This document shows, in pieces, positions 8,711-16,437 of a stretch of 64,000 nucleotides of DNA. This DNA is from Thermoactinospora rubra (GTDB lineage: Bacteria > Actinomycetota > Actinomycetes > Streptosporangiales > Streptosporangiaceae). Position 1 is the stretch's first letter; each line of letters begins with the position of its first letter. The notes under the pieces are model-generated. The model had not been told where the DNA came from, searched no databases, and saw nothing but the letters and a program-made list of their open reading frames with translations. The stretch spans positions 1 through 64,000 of the forward strand of contig NZ_MSZZ01000034.1 of the NCBI RefSeq assembly GCF_002093975.1. Reading direction: 5' to 3'. The position numbers were made by a program, and so were the translations under genes.

Positions 8711-10989
8711 TCACAGTCGCGGAGCACGTCCGGCAGCTCCCTGTCGTAGGCGACGGTCAGCCGCCGCGTCGCCCTGGTCACCGCCACATACAGATCCCGC
8801 GCCCCCTGCGGCTGGGCCAGGATCCCGGCCGGGTCGACCACCACCACCGCGTCGAACTCCAGCCCCTTGGCCTGCGTCACGGTCAGCACCGCCACCGGCG
8901 CGTCCACGTCGTCGGCGCCCGGGAACAGCTTCAGCACCGCCGGATGCGCCGCATCCGAGCACACCACGCCCACGCGGCCCTCCTCGATCGCCGCCGCCTC
9001 CCCGGCCACCAGAGCGGGCAGGTCCTCCACCGCGCAGCGCACCGCCCGCGGCCGATCGCCGCCCGACCGCACCGACTCCGGCGGCTCCAGCGCCGGATCC
9101 ACCAGGGCCAGCACCCGCCGCGCCACCTCCATGATCTCCACCGGCGTGCGATAGTTGATCAGCAGCCGCTCCTCCCGCCAGCGGCCCGCCAGGTAGGGGT
9201 CCAGCACCTCCCCCCACGAACGGGCCCCCGCGGCCGAACCGGTCTGGGCGACGTCGCCCACCACCGTCAGCGACCGCGCCGGCACCCGCCGCATGATCAT
9301 CCGCCAGGCCATCGGCGACAGCTCCTGCGCCTCATCGACGATCACGTGCCCGTAGGCCCAGGTGCGGTCCGCCTTGGCCCGCTCGGCCGTGCTCAGCGCC
9401 GGACCGGCGTCCCGGTGCCGCTCGGCCAGCATGTCGGCCCGCATCTCCCGCAGCCCCTCGGCCGCCACGCCGGAGACCTCCAGCACCTCCCGCGCATACA
9501 GCTCGGCCTCCTCGCGCTCCTTGGCGGCCCGCCGCTCGGCCGCCCGCCGCGCCGAATCGTCCTCCCCCAGCAGCTCGGCCGCCTCATCCAGCAGCGGCAC
9601 GTCCCCGACCGTCCACGGCCCGTCGGGGGTGCCGTGCCGCAGCAGGGCCTCCCAGTCCAGATCGGCGGGGGCCAGCCGGCCCGGATCGGCCAGCAGGCCG
9701 GCCACCAGCTGCTGCGGCGTCAGCTCCGGCCACAGCTCCTCGATCGCCGCCCGCACCTGCGGATAGCCCCACAGCGTCTCGGCCGCATAGGCCAGGTCGG
9801 CCTCGGTATCCTCCTCCTCCAGCACCGGCGGGGCCTCCTCGGCCAGCCGCCGCTCCAGCTCGGCCGCCTCGCGCTCGGAGAAGAAGTTCGTCAGCGCCGT
9901 CGCCTCCTCAAACAGCCGCGCCTGCGCCCTGGCCAGCTCCCGCAGCATCTCGGTGACGAACAGCTTGCGCGCCATGTTGTGCGGCAGCCGTACGGCACGC
10001 GCCCGATCCCTGATCCGCTCGCACACCGCGTGCTCCACGCGCAGGACCTCGCCCTCCACCTCGACCTCCAGGTCGCCGTCGGGCACCCGCTGCCGATCGG
10101 CCACCGCCGCGGCCACCAGCTCGGCCATGCGCGGATCGCCCTTGACCACCGCGGTGCGCGGCGGGTCCTGCTCGGTGGCCCTCACGCCCGGGAACAGCTC
10201 GCCCACCGTGGCCAGCACCACCTGCGTCTCGCCCAGCGACGGCAGCACCTGGCTGATGTAGCGCAGGAACATCGCGTTGGGCCCCACCACCAGCACCCCG
10301 CGCCGCTCCAGCGTGTCGCGATGGGTGTAGAGCAGGTAGGCCGCCCGGTGCAGCGCCGCCACCGTCTTGCCGGTGCCCGGCCCGCCCTGCACCACCAGCG
10401 CCCCGGCCAGGCCCGAGCGGATCACCCGGTCCTGCTCGCGCTGGATGGTGGCCACCACGTCGCTCATCCGCCCGGTGCGGCCCCGGCGCAGCGCCGCCAG
10501 CAGCGCGGCCTCGCCCACCAGCGTGCGCCGGTCCTCCTCGGCCATCCGCTCCAGGTCGAACACCTCATCGTCCAGGCCCACCACGGTCCGCTCGCGGGTG
10601 TGGATGTGGCGGCGGCGCACCAGCGACCCCGGGTCGCTCGGCGTGGCCAGGTAGAAGGGGCGGGCGGCCGGGGCGCGCCAGTCGATGAGGACCGACTCGT
10701 GGTCATCGTCGCGCAGGCCGATCCGTCCGATGTAGACGCTTTCGCCGTCGGCGTGGTCGATCCGGCCGAAGACCAGGCCCTCCTCGACGGCCTGCAGCTG
10801 GGCCAGGCGGCGGGCCTGCTCGGCGGCGGCCGCCTCGCGCTCGACCCGCTCGCGCGCCAGCACCGCATGGGAGCCGGAGGCATAGGCCTGACGCAGGGCC
10901 GAGGCGGCGCGTTCGCGTGCCGCGTCCAGCCAGCCGTACAGGAAGGTCACGCGGGCCTGTTCGAGCTTGACAGCTTGACGCATCGCCAT
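8698..10989 (-). CDS. HelD/HelR-like superfamily 1 ATPase acting on RNA polymerase
   Basis: A 763-residue UvrD/Rep-type protein with an N-terminal coiled-coil (residues ~1-75), Walker A GGPGTGKT at 202-209, Walker B in VIVDEAQE at about 548, and the C-terminal motif LYVAVTRATRRLTV. Domain order and length match actinobacterial HelD/HelR proteins, which remove stalled RNA polymerase from DNA; HelR members also displace rifamycins. Which subtype this is cannot be settled here. I chose the ATG at 10989, with AGAAGGAG about 11 nt upstream. The stop codon lies inside the repeated 15-bp word. The gene stands alone. Confidence 0.85.
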   Translation of the reverse strand: MAMRQAVKLEQARVTFLYGWLDAARERAASALRQAYASGSHAVLARERVEREAAAAEQARRLAQLQAVEEGLVFGRIDHADGESVYIGRIGLRDDDHESVLIDWRAPAARPFYLATPSDPGSLVRRRHIHTRERTVVGLDDEVFDLERMAEEDRRTLVGEAALLAALRRGRTGRMSDVVATIQREQDRVIRSGLAGALVVQGGPGTGKTVAALHRAAYLLYTHRDTLERRGVLVVGPNAMFLRYISQVLPSLGETQVVLATVGELFPGVRATEQDPPRTAVVKGDPRMAELVAAAVADRQRVPDGDLEVEVEGEVLRVEHAVCERIRDRARAVRLPHNMARKLFVTEMLRELARAQARLFEEATALTNFFSEREAAELERRLAEEAPPVLEEEDTEADLAYAAETLWGYPQVRAAIEELWPELTPQQLVAGLLADPGRLAPADLDWEALLRHGTPDGPWTVGDVPLLDEAAELLGEDDSARRAAERRAAKEREEAELYAREVLEVSGVAAEGLREMRADMLAERHRDAGPALSTAERAKADRTWAYGHVIVDEAQELSPMAWRMIMRRVPARSLTVVGDVAQTGSAAGARSWGEVLDPYLAGRWREERLLINYRTPVEIMEVARRVLALVDPALEPPESVRSGGDRPRAVRCAVEDLPALVAGEAAAIEEGRVGVVCSDAAHPAVLKLFPGADDVDAPVAVLTVTQAKGLEFDAVVVVDPAGILAQPQGARDLYVAVTRATRRLTVAYDRELPDVLRDCESTM

Positions 10990-11010
10990 TCCGTTGGTAC
11001 TCTCCTTCTG

Positions 11011-11028
11011 AGAGGTTTGAAGACCTCT
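11011..11028. promoter_or_regulatory. Inverted repeat in the 5' region of the HelD-like gene
   Basis: AGAGGT (11011-11016) and ACCTCT (11023-11028) are perfect arms with a 6-nt spacer, right next to the Shine-Dalgarno of the HelD-like gene. It could be an operator or a leader hairpin. I do not see the longer rifamycin-associated element known from some helR genes. Confidence 0.4.
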
Positions 11029-11102
11029 GTTTGGTGTGCGCGAGTTTCCCAATCGTAGCAGGGATCGTGTGCCTCCGCACATCCGCGCTATCGTTCCAGC
11101 TC

Positions 11103-11864
11103 GTGTCGGACTACCTGCGCGACCTGTTCTCCCTCCACGGCCGCCGCGCCCTCGTCACCGGCGGCAGCTCCGGCATCGGCTACGCCATCGCCGAGGCCCT
11201 CGGCCGCGCCGGCGCCGACCTCCTCCTCGTCGCCCGCCGCGAACAGGCCCTACGCCAGGCCTGCGACCGCCTGGCCCGCCACGGCGTGCGAGCCGGATGG
11301 ATCAGCGCCGACATGGGCGACCGCACCGACCTCCGGCGGGTGTGCCGGCAGGCCGGCGACATCGACATCCTCGTCAACGACGCCGCCACCAACATCCGCA
11401 AACCCCTCGACCAGCTCACCGTCGAGGACTACGAGCAGACCATCGCCGTCAACCTCACCGCCCCCTACCTGCTCGGCCAGCACTTCGGCCCCGCCATGGC
11501 CCGCCGCGGCTGGGGCAGGATCATCAACATCGGCTCCCAGCAGTCCATCAGCGCCTTCGGCCACAGCGGCGCCTACGGCGTGTCCAAGGCAGGCCTGGCC
11601 GGGCTGACCCGCTCCCAGGCCGAGGCGTGGTCCTCCCGCGGCGTGTGCGTCAACACCATCGTCCCCGGCTTCGTCCTCACCCCCCTCACCGAACCCGCCC
11701 AGGCCATCCCCGGACGTGTCGACCAGCTCGCCGCCCGCCACATGACCGGCCGCAACGGCCTCCCCGAGGACTTCGCCGGCGCCGCGGTGTTCCTCGCCTC
11801 ACCGGCTTCGGCCTTCGTCACCGGCCAGATGCTGTTCGTCGACGGCGGCTTCTCGGTCCACTGA
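11103..11864 (+). CDS. Short-chain dehydrogenase/reductase, gluconate 5-dehydrogenase-like
   Basis: A 253-residue classical SDR with the NAD(P) motif TGGSSGIG, active-site serine in INIGSQQSIS, and YGVSK (Tyr-x-x-x-Lys). The usual NNAG is changed to VNDAAT. The C-terminal FVDGGF is typical. I chose the GTG at 11103, which places the fold about 18 residues in; no clear ribosome site is visible, so a leaderless or upstream start remains possible. It is followed directly by gene remnants. The substrate is probably a sugar acid or polyol (inference from family). Confidence 0.8.
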   Translation: MSDYLRDLFSLHGRRALVTGGSSGIGYAIAEALGRAGADLLLVARREQALRQACDRLARHGVRAGWISADMGDRTDLRRVCRQAGDIDILVNDAATNIRKPLDQLTVEDYEQTIAVNLTAPYLLGQHFGPAMARRGWGRIINIGSQQSISAFGHSGAYGVSKAGLAGLTRSQAEAWSSRGVCVNTIVPGFVLTPLTEPAQAIPGRVDQLAARHMTGRNGLPEDFAGAAVFLASPASAFVTGQMLFVDGGFSVH

Positions 11865-11908
11865 CCGCTCCCACGTCGGCCCGCGCCGGGGTTGCGGCCC
11901 GCCCGCCC

Positions 11909-12055
11909 GAATTCGACGAGGCCGAACAGGCCTTCCAGCGGCTGGTACGGCTACTCGCCGTCCGCGAGACCGGCGAAGAGGAGATCGTCCACACCTACGC
12001 CCGGCGCGCCATCGACGGCGGCGACACGGTGGTCGACGCGGTGGCCGACGACCAC
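11909..12055 (+). pseudogene. Fragment of a hemerythrin HHE-domain gene
   Basis: About 49 codons without start or stop, reading EQAFQRLVRLLAVRETG, then EEEIVH. They align closely with residues ~30-80 of the intact hemerythrin gene at 58780-59340 (EPFQRLVRLLAVHETA, EEEIVH). Both ends are lost: the homology begins shortly after the SDR stop codon and ends where the next segment begins. This is a remnant of a paralogous gene, not an expressed protein. Confidence 0.8.
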
Positions 12056-12072
12056 CGCGCGCCGAGTGGCGC

Positions 12073-12777
12073 TCAGGAGAGCGGAACACCCGTACGGTCC
12101 GCCAGCGCCTCGAGGAGCCGGGCCTGGAAGTCCGCCCGGCCCGCCGCCGGGTGCGGTGCCTGGATGCGCCGGTGGTACCAGTAGCCGCCGGTCGGCGGGA
12201 TGACGTCGTCGCCGGTGGCGAGCCAGGCCTGGGTCCGGTGCCCGGCGATCAGGTCGTCGGGCGCGCCGCGGCCGCCCATGCGGGTGGGGACCCAGCCGGG
12301 GTCCACCGCGTGGCTGACAGTCCCGGCCCATCGGGACGCGCAGGCGAACGCGAGGGCGGTGACCCACAGTTTGGTGTCGGCGTAGGAGGCGGTGCCGAAG
12401 GCCAGCCGCCGCAGGTCGGTGGAACCGGTCCGGTGCATGGAGCTGCTGAGGTAGATGAGCCTGGCCGGCTTGGCCATCAACGCGGTGAGCGTGTACGGCG
12501 CGAGGATGTTGACGGTGATCACGTCGGGCGAGTCCAGGACGCCGGCGTTGTGGATGACGGCGTCGAAGCGGCCGAACGCGGCGGCCTGGCGGGCGACGTC
12601 GCGGATCTCGTCGATCTCGGCGAGATCGCCGAAGAGGGCGCCTTTCCACCGGGAGGCGTCGGTGAGGCGGCCCTGGTTGCGGACGTGGACAACCACGTCG
12701 TGCCCGTCGTCGGCGAGCGCGTGCGCCGTGTCGTGGCCGAGGCCGCTGGCCGCGCCGGTTACCAGGATCAGTGCCAT
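12073..12777 (-). CDS. Short-chain dehydrogenase/reductase
   Basis: A 234-residue SDR with VTGAASGLG at residues ~6-14, active-site Ser in IYLSSSMH and YADTK as the Tyr-x-x-x-Lys pair. The start ATG has AAGGGA six bases upstream. It lies in the same segment as a broken cyclophilin-like gene upstream on the same strand. The segment is bounded by a hemerythrin fragment and a truncated SDR, so it appears to have arrived by recombination. The reading frame is intact and it may be expressed. The substrate is unknown. Confidence 0.8.
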   Translation of the reverse strand: MALILVTGAASGLGHDTAHALADDGHDVVVHVRNQGRLTDASRWKGALFGDLAEIDEIRDVARQAAAFGRFDAVIHNAGVLDSPDVITVNILAPYTLTALMAKPARLIYLSSSMHRTGSTDLRRLAFGTASYADTKLWVTALAFACASRWAGTVSHAVDPGWVPTRMGGRGAPDDLIAGHRTQAWLATGDDVIPPTGGYWYHRRIQAPHPAAGRADFQARLLEALADRTGVPLS

Positions 12778-12828
12778 ATCGGTTCCCTTGTCGTACGGCA
12801 GGCGCGACAGACGATCGCCAGCCGATGA

Positions 12829-13378
12829 TCATGGATCTGTCAGGGCGACGGTGACGTACCCGCCCTGGAGCCTGTCCAGCTGTTCGGTGGAGGCCCGGTA
12901 GGTGCCCAGGTGGATCACCTGGGCGGAGTGGCCGATGCCGGCGCTGTTGTAGTAGAAGCCGATGTTGCCCCACGGCACGAAGTAGATGAGATCGCCGTCT
13001 TCCGGGTCCGATCCCGGCGAGCCGGTGGTGTCCAGCCTGCGCGGAAGGTATCCGATCTTCTCGCGACCGCTGAACTCCTCCAACGTCAGGGTCAGCGGGA
13101 GCATCGACAGGAAGTCGCGGGTGGTGGCGTTGTCGGCGCCGAGGACCACGTCCACGGAGACACCGGCGCGGTGAAACGCACGACGCTGCCTTCGATCTGA
13201 CGCGGGAGCGAGGCGGTGGCCGAAGACGTCGGGGCCGCAGTGGCGTTCGGCGTGCCCGCCGTACCGGCAGACGGGGGCGGGGACGCCGGAACGTTCGCTG
13301 AGGTAGCGGGTGCCGGCCGGTGGCGGCGGCGCAGCCGGCAAGAGCGAGCAGCATCGCGAGTGACCCGACGATGAGGGT
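12829..13378 (-). pseudogene. Cyclophilin-like lipoprotein, truncated and frameshifted
   Basis: Three consecutive pieces in three frames make one protein: a lipoprotein signal (SLAMLLALAGC) near 13325-13370, a Thr/Pro/Ala-rich linker ending in PRQIEGSVVRFT near 13175-13320, and a cyclophilin-like domain (VSVDVVLGADNATTRDFLSM, then LIYFVPWGNIGFYY) from about 13165 to the stop at 12829. Both shifts go the same way and fit a one-base gain or two-base loss. The first codons of the signal peptide are missing, cut at the junction near 13380. Sequencing error could explain the frameshifts but not the missing 5' end. Confidence 0.7.
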
Positions 13379-13380
13379 CT

Positions 13381-13872
13381 AACGCCGGCGTCCAGATCCC
13401 GCCCAGCGACGCCGCCGACGAGGCCGTCGAGGTCTTCGACCGGGTCACCGCCGTCAACCTGCGCGGCGTCTGGGCCTCCATGAAGCACGAGCTGCGGCAC
13501 ATGCGCGCCCAGGGCAGCGGCGCCATCGTCAACTGCTCCTCCCTCGGCGGCCTGGCCGGCATCCCCGGCCGCGCCTCCTACCACACCTCCAAGCACGGCG
13601 TCATCGGGCTCACCACCAGCGCCGCCCTCGAGTACGTGCCGCGCGGCATCCGGATCAACGCCATCTGCCCCGGCACGATCGACACCCCGATGGTCACCGG
13701 CATGATCGCCAAAGGGGAGCTCGACCTCGCCGAGGCCGAGGCGAACCAGCCCATCAACCGGCTCGGCACCGCCGAGGAGATCGCCCAGGCCGTGCTGTGG
13801 CTGTGCAGCCCGGGAGCGAGCTTCGCCATCGGCGTCGCCCTGCCCGTCGACGGCGGCTACGTAGCCCGCTGA
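13381..13872 (+). pseudogene. 5'-truncated short-chain dehydrogenase
   Basis: The reading frame begins abruptly at the SDR NAG motif (NAGVQIPPSD) and continues through the serine loop (IVNCSSLGGLAG), YHTSK and PVDGGY to a normal stop. The nucleotide-binding N-terminal half (TGxxxGxG) is absent; an in-frame stop lies at 13372. An internal ATG at 13480 would give only 130 residues without a cofactor site. The cut coincides with the 5' loss of the opposing cyclophilin-like gene, so one recombination event probably truncated both. Confidence 0.75.
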
Positions 13873-13896
13873 CCGTGGCGGCTCAGCGTGTCGCCG

Positions 13897-15099
13897 CTAA
13901 TCCCGCATCCGCAGCTCCTCCACCGGATGCGGCCCCTCGGTCTCCAGCCGGTACTCCCGGCCAGACTTGTCCCGGTTGTCCGCGATGACCTGCTCGCTCG
14001 GCGGCTCCTCACCACCATGCAGCTGCTCCTGCATCCGCTCGAACCGCTCATGGGCCTCCCGCACATACCCCGTGCCGAGCGTCGTGTAGTCGATCTGCGT
14101 GGCGATCAGCTCCCGCAGATAGCCCTTGTTCGGCTCGAACGTCACCGGCTGCGGCAGCCGAGGCGCCACCACCTGCTCCACCTCACGGCCGTCGTGCCTG
14201 CGAAACAGCTCCACCGCCAGCCGCAGGTGCTCCAGCTCCATGTTCAGATGCAGCTCCCAGATCGCCTTGACCTTGGGATCGGACTCGGTCTGCAGGAAGG
14301 AGTAGTACAGGTAGCACTCGTTGTACTCGTGGTTGACCAGCTGCTCCCACCACGTCTCGCCCGGATCCACCAGCGACTCGTAGTGCGTGACGTGCTCCTC
14401 CTCGATCAGCCCGATCTCCTGGTAGAGCTGACGCGCGATCGGCTCCATGTACTGCGGGCCGACGTTCATGTAGAAGTTCATGGTCTGCTGCTCCGCCGAC
14501 ATGATCGTCAGAGCGTGCAGCTTGGACAGCGGATCGGCGGCGGTCTTGTCGTACGGCTCGCGCACGTTGTCGATCGGATGCCGGTGGTGACGGATCGTCG
14601 GCCGGCCGGGCATCACCTCGGTCAGCTGGTCGACGACCTTCTCGGCCTTGCGATGCTCGATCATCTCGAACAGGTTGGCGTACCGGTACAGGTGGTCGAA
14701 GTCCTCCAGCACCCCGAACTCATAGGCCTGCTTGAGATACGGATCCGGCTCCATCCGCGCCACCCACGCCGTCAGGTCCACCGCGACCTGCTCATAGGCG
14801 AGCGTCGTCTCCAGCACCGAGGCCAGGCCCGGCAACAGCCAGTTGACCGCCTTCTGCTGCTGGGCCTCGATGTAGCGGGTCTGCGCGAGCTGCCGCTTGA
14901 CCTCCGGGTCGGGGCAGTGCCGCGCGAACTGGTGGCTGAACAGGATCGCCTCGACCTCGATGCCGTTCATCGCGATCACCCGGCAGCGGGTGTAGGGATC
15001 GGCGTGGTCGGGGTCGAGCGGCGTCACGTTCAGCTCACGCCAGGTGCGCACCTGCCTGTCCAGCGGAATGCCTCTCTCCTGCAGGGGATTGAAGGTCAT
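13897..15099 (-). CDS. Ferritin-like superfamily protein of unknown function
   Basis: A 400-residue, largely helical, soluble protein. It has repeated Glu/His segments typical of di-iron four-helix bundles: EAILFSHQF, YIEAQQQKAVNW, EFGVLEDFDHLYRY, MSAEQQTMNFY, IGLIEEEHVTHYESL and LNMELEHLRLAVELF. These are consistent with two ferritin-like bundles, but I cannot assign metal ligands with certainty. Ribosome site GGAGGGAG lies nine bases before the ATG at 15099. No signal peptide is seen. It follows the FMN split-barrel gene on the same strand after 170 bp. Possible oxidase or metal-handling function is inference only. Confidence 0.65.
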   Translation of the reverse strand: MTFNPLQERGIPLDRQVRTWRELNVTPLDPDHADPYTRCRVIAMNGIEVEAILFSHQFARHCPDPEVKRQLAQTRYIEAQQQKAVNWLLPGLASVLETTLAYEQVAVDLTAWVARMEPDPYLKQAYEFGVLEDFDHLYRYANLFEMIEHRKAEKVVDQLTEVMPGRPTIRHHRHPIDNVREPYDKTAADPLSKLHALTIMSAEQQTMNFYMNVGPQYMEPIARQLYQEIGLIEEEHVTHYESLVDPGETWWEQLVNHEYNECYLYYSFLQTESDPKVKAIWELHLNMELEHLRLAVELFRRHDGREVEQVVAPRLPQPVTFEPNKGYLRELIATQIDYTTLGTGYVREAHERFERMQEQLHGGEEPPSEQVIADNRDKSGREYRLETEGPHPVEELRMRD

Positions 15100-15176
15100 C
15101 GGTCCGTGCTCCCTCCGGATCGGCTGAGCTGGAGCCCTCCCGCTACCCCTCGACCCGGGCAGCCAACACCCGCCCT

Positions 15177-15194
15177 ATCGCGCCGGCGCGCGAT
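15177..15194. other. Inverted repeat in the 170-bp gap before the ferritin-like gene
   Basis: ATCGCG (15177-15182) and CGCGAT (15189-15194) around a 6-nt GC spacer. It could end the FMN-protein transcript or act as an operator for the ferritin-like gene. The rest of the gap holds copy 2 of the 15-bp word at its far end. Confidence 0.3.
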
Positions 15195-15255
15195 CCCCTG
15201 CTCCCTCGGCGCTTTCTGCTGTGTTTCATGTGGATAGGCACACAAAACCCGGCGC

Positions 15256-15270
15256 CTTTACATTGTAGAT
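15256..15270 (-). repeat. Copy 2 of the 15-bp word
   Basis: CTTTACATTGTAGAT, identical to copy 1. It begins directly after the TAA of the FMN-protein gene and supplies a second in-frame TAA. It is also 157-171 bp upstream of the ferritin-like start. Confidence 0.75.
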
Positions 15271-15740
15271 TACTTACGGCGGATCCGCTCCACCCCGCGC
15301 CCCGGATGCCAGCTGTCGATCACCAGCTCGTCGCCCTCCACCCGGGTCCACACGACCTCCTCCACCTCCACGCGGAACAGGTGCGGCCCCTCCCCGGGCA
15401 TCTCGAAGCGCCGCAGGACCTCCGGATCGGTGACCTCCTGCGCCCGGCCCGCCAGCTTGGCGTCGCCCGCCCAGGCGGACGGATCGCGCTCGTCGGGGTC
15501 GGGCGAGGTGACGTGGAGCGCCATGCGCGGGTCGCGCCGCAGGTCCAGCGCCTTGACCGCGCCCGGCATCGAGCCGAGCCACAGCTCGCCGTCCCTGATC
15601 TCGCACTCGGTGCCGCTGACCCGCGGCGAGCCGTCCTTGCGGAGTGTGGCCAGCACCTTGTGCCGGTGCCTGCCCATCAGCTCCCGCACGGTCGCGGCGA
15701 GCTGCGGCGCGTCCTTCTCGAACTCGGCCCATGAACTCAT
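15270..15740 (-). CDS. Pyridoxamine 5'-phosphate oxidase family protein
   Basis: A 156-residue FMN-binding split-barrel protein: MGRHRHKVLATLRKDGSPRV is the typical first strand pair, followed by GELWLGSMPGAVKALDLRRD and an arginine-rich C-terminus. The family reduces or oxidises flavin or F420-dependent substrates; F420 use is common in actinomycetes but not provable here. The ATG at 15740 has AGGA at proper spacing; upstream ATGs at 15749 and 15770 are less likely. It stands between the ferritin-like and CGNR genes. Confidence 0.8.
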   Translation of the reverse strand: MSSWAEFEKDAPQLAATVRELMGRHRHKVLATLRKDGSPRVSGTECEIRDGELWLGSMPGAVKALDLRRDPRMALHVTSPDPDERDPSAWAGDAKLAGRAQEVTDPEVLRRFEMPGEGPHLFRVEVEEVVWTRVEGDELVIDSWHPGRGVERIRRK

Positions 15741-15789
15741 GGCGCCCATCCTGCCGGGCGCCACCGACACTTCCGCCCTCGCCCGCGGC

Positions 15790-16398
15790 TCACCCCCGCG
15801 CCGCGCGGCGCGCCCGGTAGGCGCTCGCCTTGGCCCGGTTCTGGCAGGCCAGGCTGCAAAACCGGCGCGAGGCGTTGCGCGTGGTGTCGAAGAACACCGC
15901 CTCGCATCCCCCGGCCGAGCAGGAGCTCAGCCGCGCCGCCTGGCCCACCCCGATCACCATCGCCAGCGCGGTCGCGCAGTCGGCGGCGACGGCTTCCACC
16001 ACGTCGCTGCCCTCCCGGTGGAAGGCCAGCACGGGCCCCTCCCCGTGCAGGTTGGGCACCGCGCCGTGCCGTACCAGCACCTCGTTCAACCCCGCCGCCA
16101 CCCGCAGCAGGTCCTCGCCGGCGCAGAAGACCGGGCGCAGCTCCGCCGCCACCCCGGCCAGGCGGTCGGCGTCGCGGGCGGTCAGCCCCTCCCACGGCCG
16201 CCGCCCCGCCCCCTCCAGCGCCCCCTCCAGGGCCGCCAGCCGCGCCGGCCCGTCGGCGGGCGGCGCCGCGGTACGGCCCCGCACCCGCGTGATCGCCAGC
16301 GTGTTGACCAGGACGACGGCGAGCTCCACCCACCGATTCACATAACTGTCTATTTGGGGTTGACCAGTGATGCGCCAGGCGTCTATCGTCACTGTCAT
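15790..16398 (-). CDS. ABATE/CGNR zinc-finger domain protein, putative regulator
   Basis: A 202-residue protein with an N-terminal ABATE-like stress-response domain and a C-terminal CGNR-type zinc finger (CSAGGCEAVFFDTTRNASRR, then FCSLACQNR), whose Cys residues would bind zinc. The family is thought to bind nucleic acid and regulate. The ATG at 16398 has TAGGT upstream. It is divergent from a SCO6745-like gene with only 39 bp between the starts, so the two probably share control. Confidence 0.8.
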   Translation of the reverse strand: MTVTIDAWRITGQPQIDSYVNRWVELAVVLVNTLAITRVRGRTAAPPADGPARLAALEGALEGAGRRPWEGLTARDADRLAGVAAELRPVFCAGEDLLRVAAGLNEVLVRHGAVPNLHGEGPVLAFHREGSDVVEAVAADCATALAMVIGVGQAARLSSCSAGGCEAVFFDTTRNASRRFCSLACQNRAKASAYRARRAARG

Positions 16399-16437
16399 AT
16401 CGTACCTAGACGGTGAACTTGAGGCAGTGAGAACCCC

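Noticed and set aside
8692-11058. A 788-codon plus-strand open frame
   Set aside because: Complementary to the HelD-like gene; rich in His/Arg/Pro with no motif. Shadow frame.
10990-11102. A rifamycin-associated element upstream of the HelD-like gene
   Set aside because: I looked for a long GC-rich palindrome of that kind and found only the short AGAGGT/ACCTCT repeat.
11103-13872. A biosynthetic gene cluster based on three SDR genes
   Set aside because: Two of the flanking pieces are remnants and no synthase or tailoring set is present; the clustering is better explained by rearrangement.
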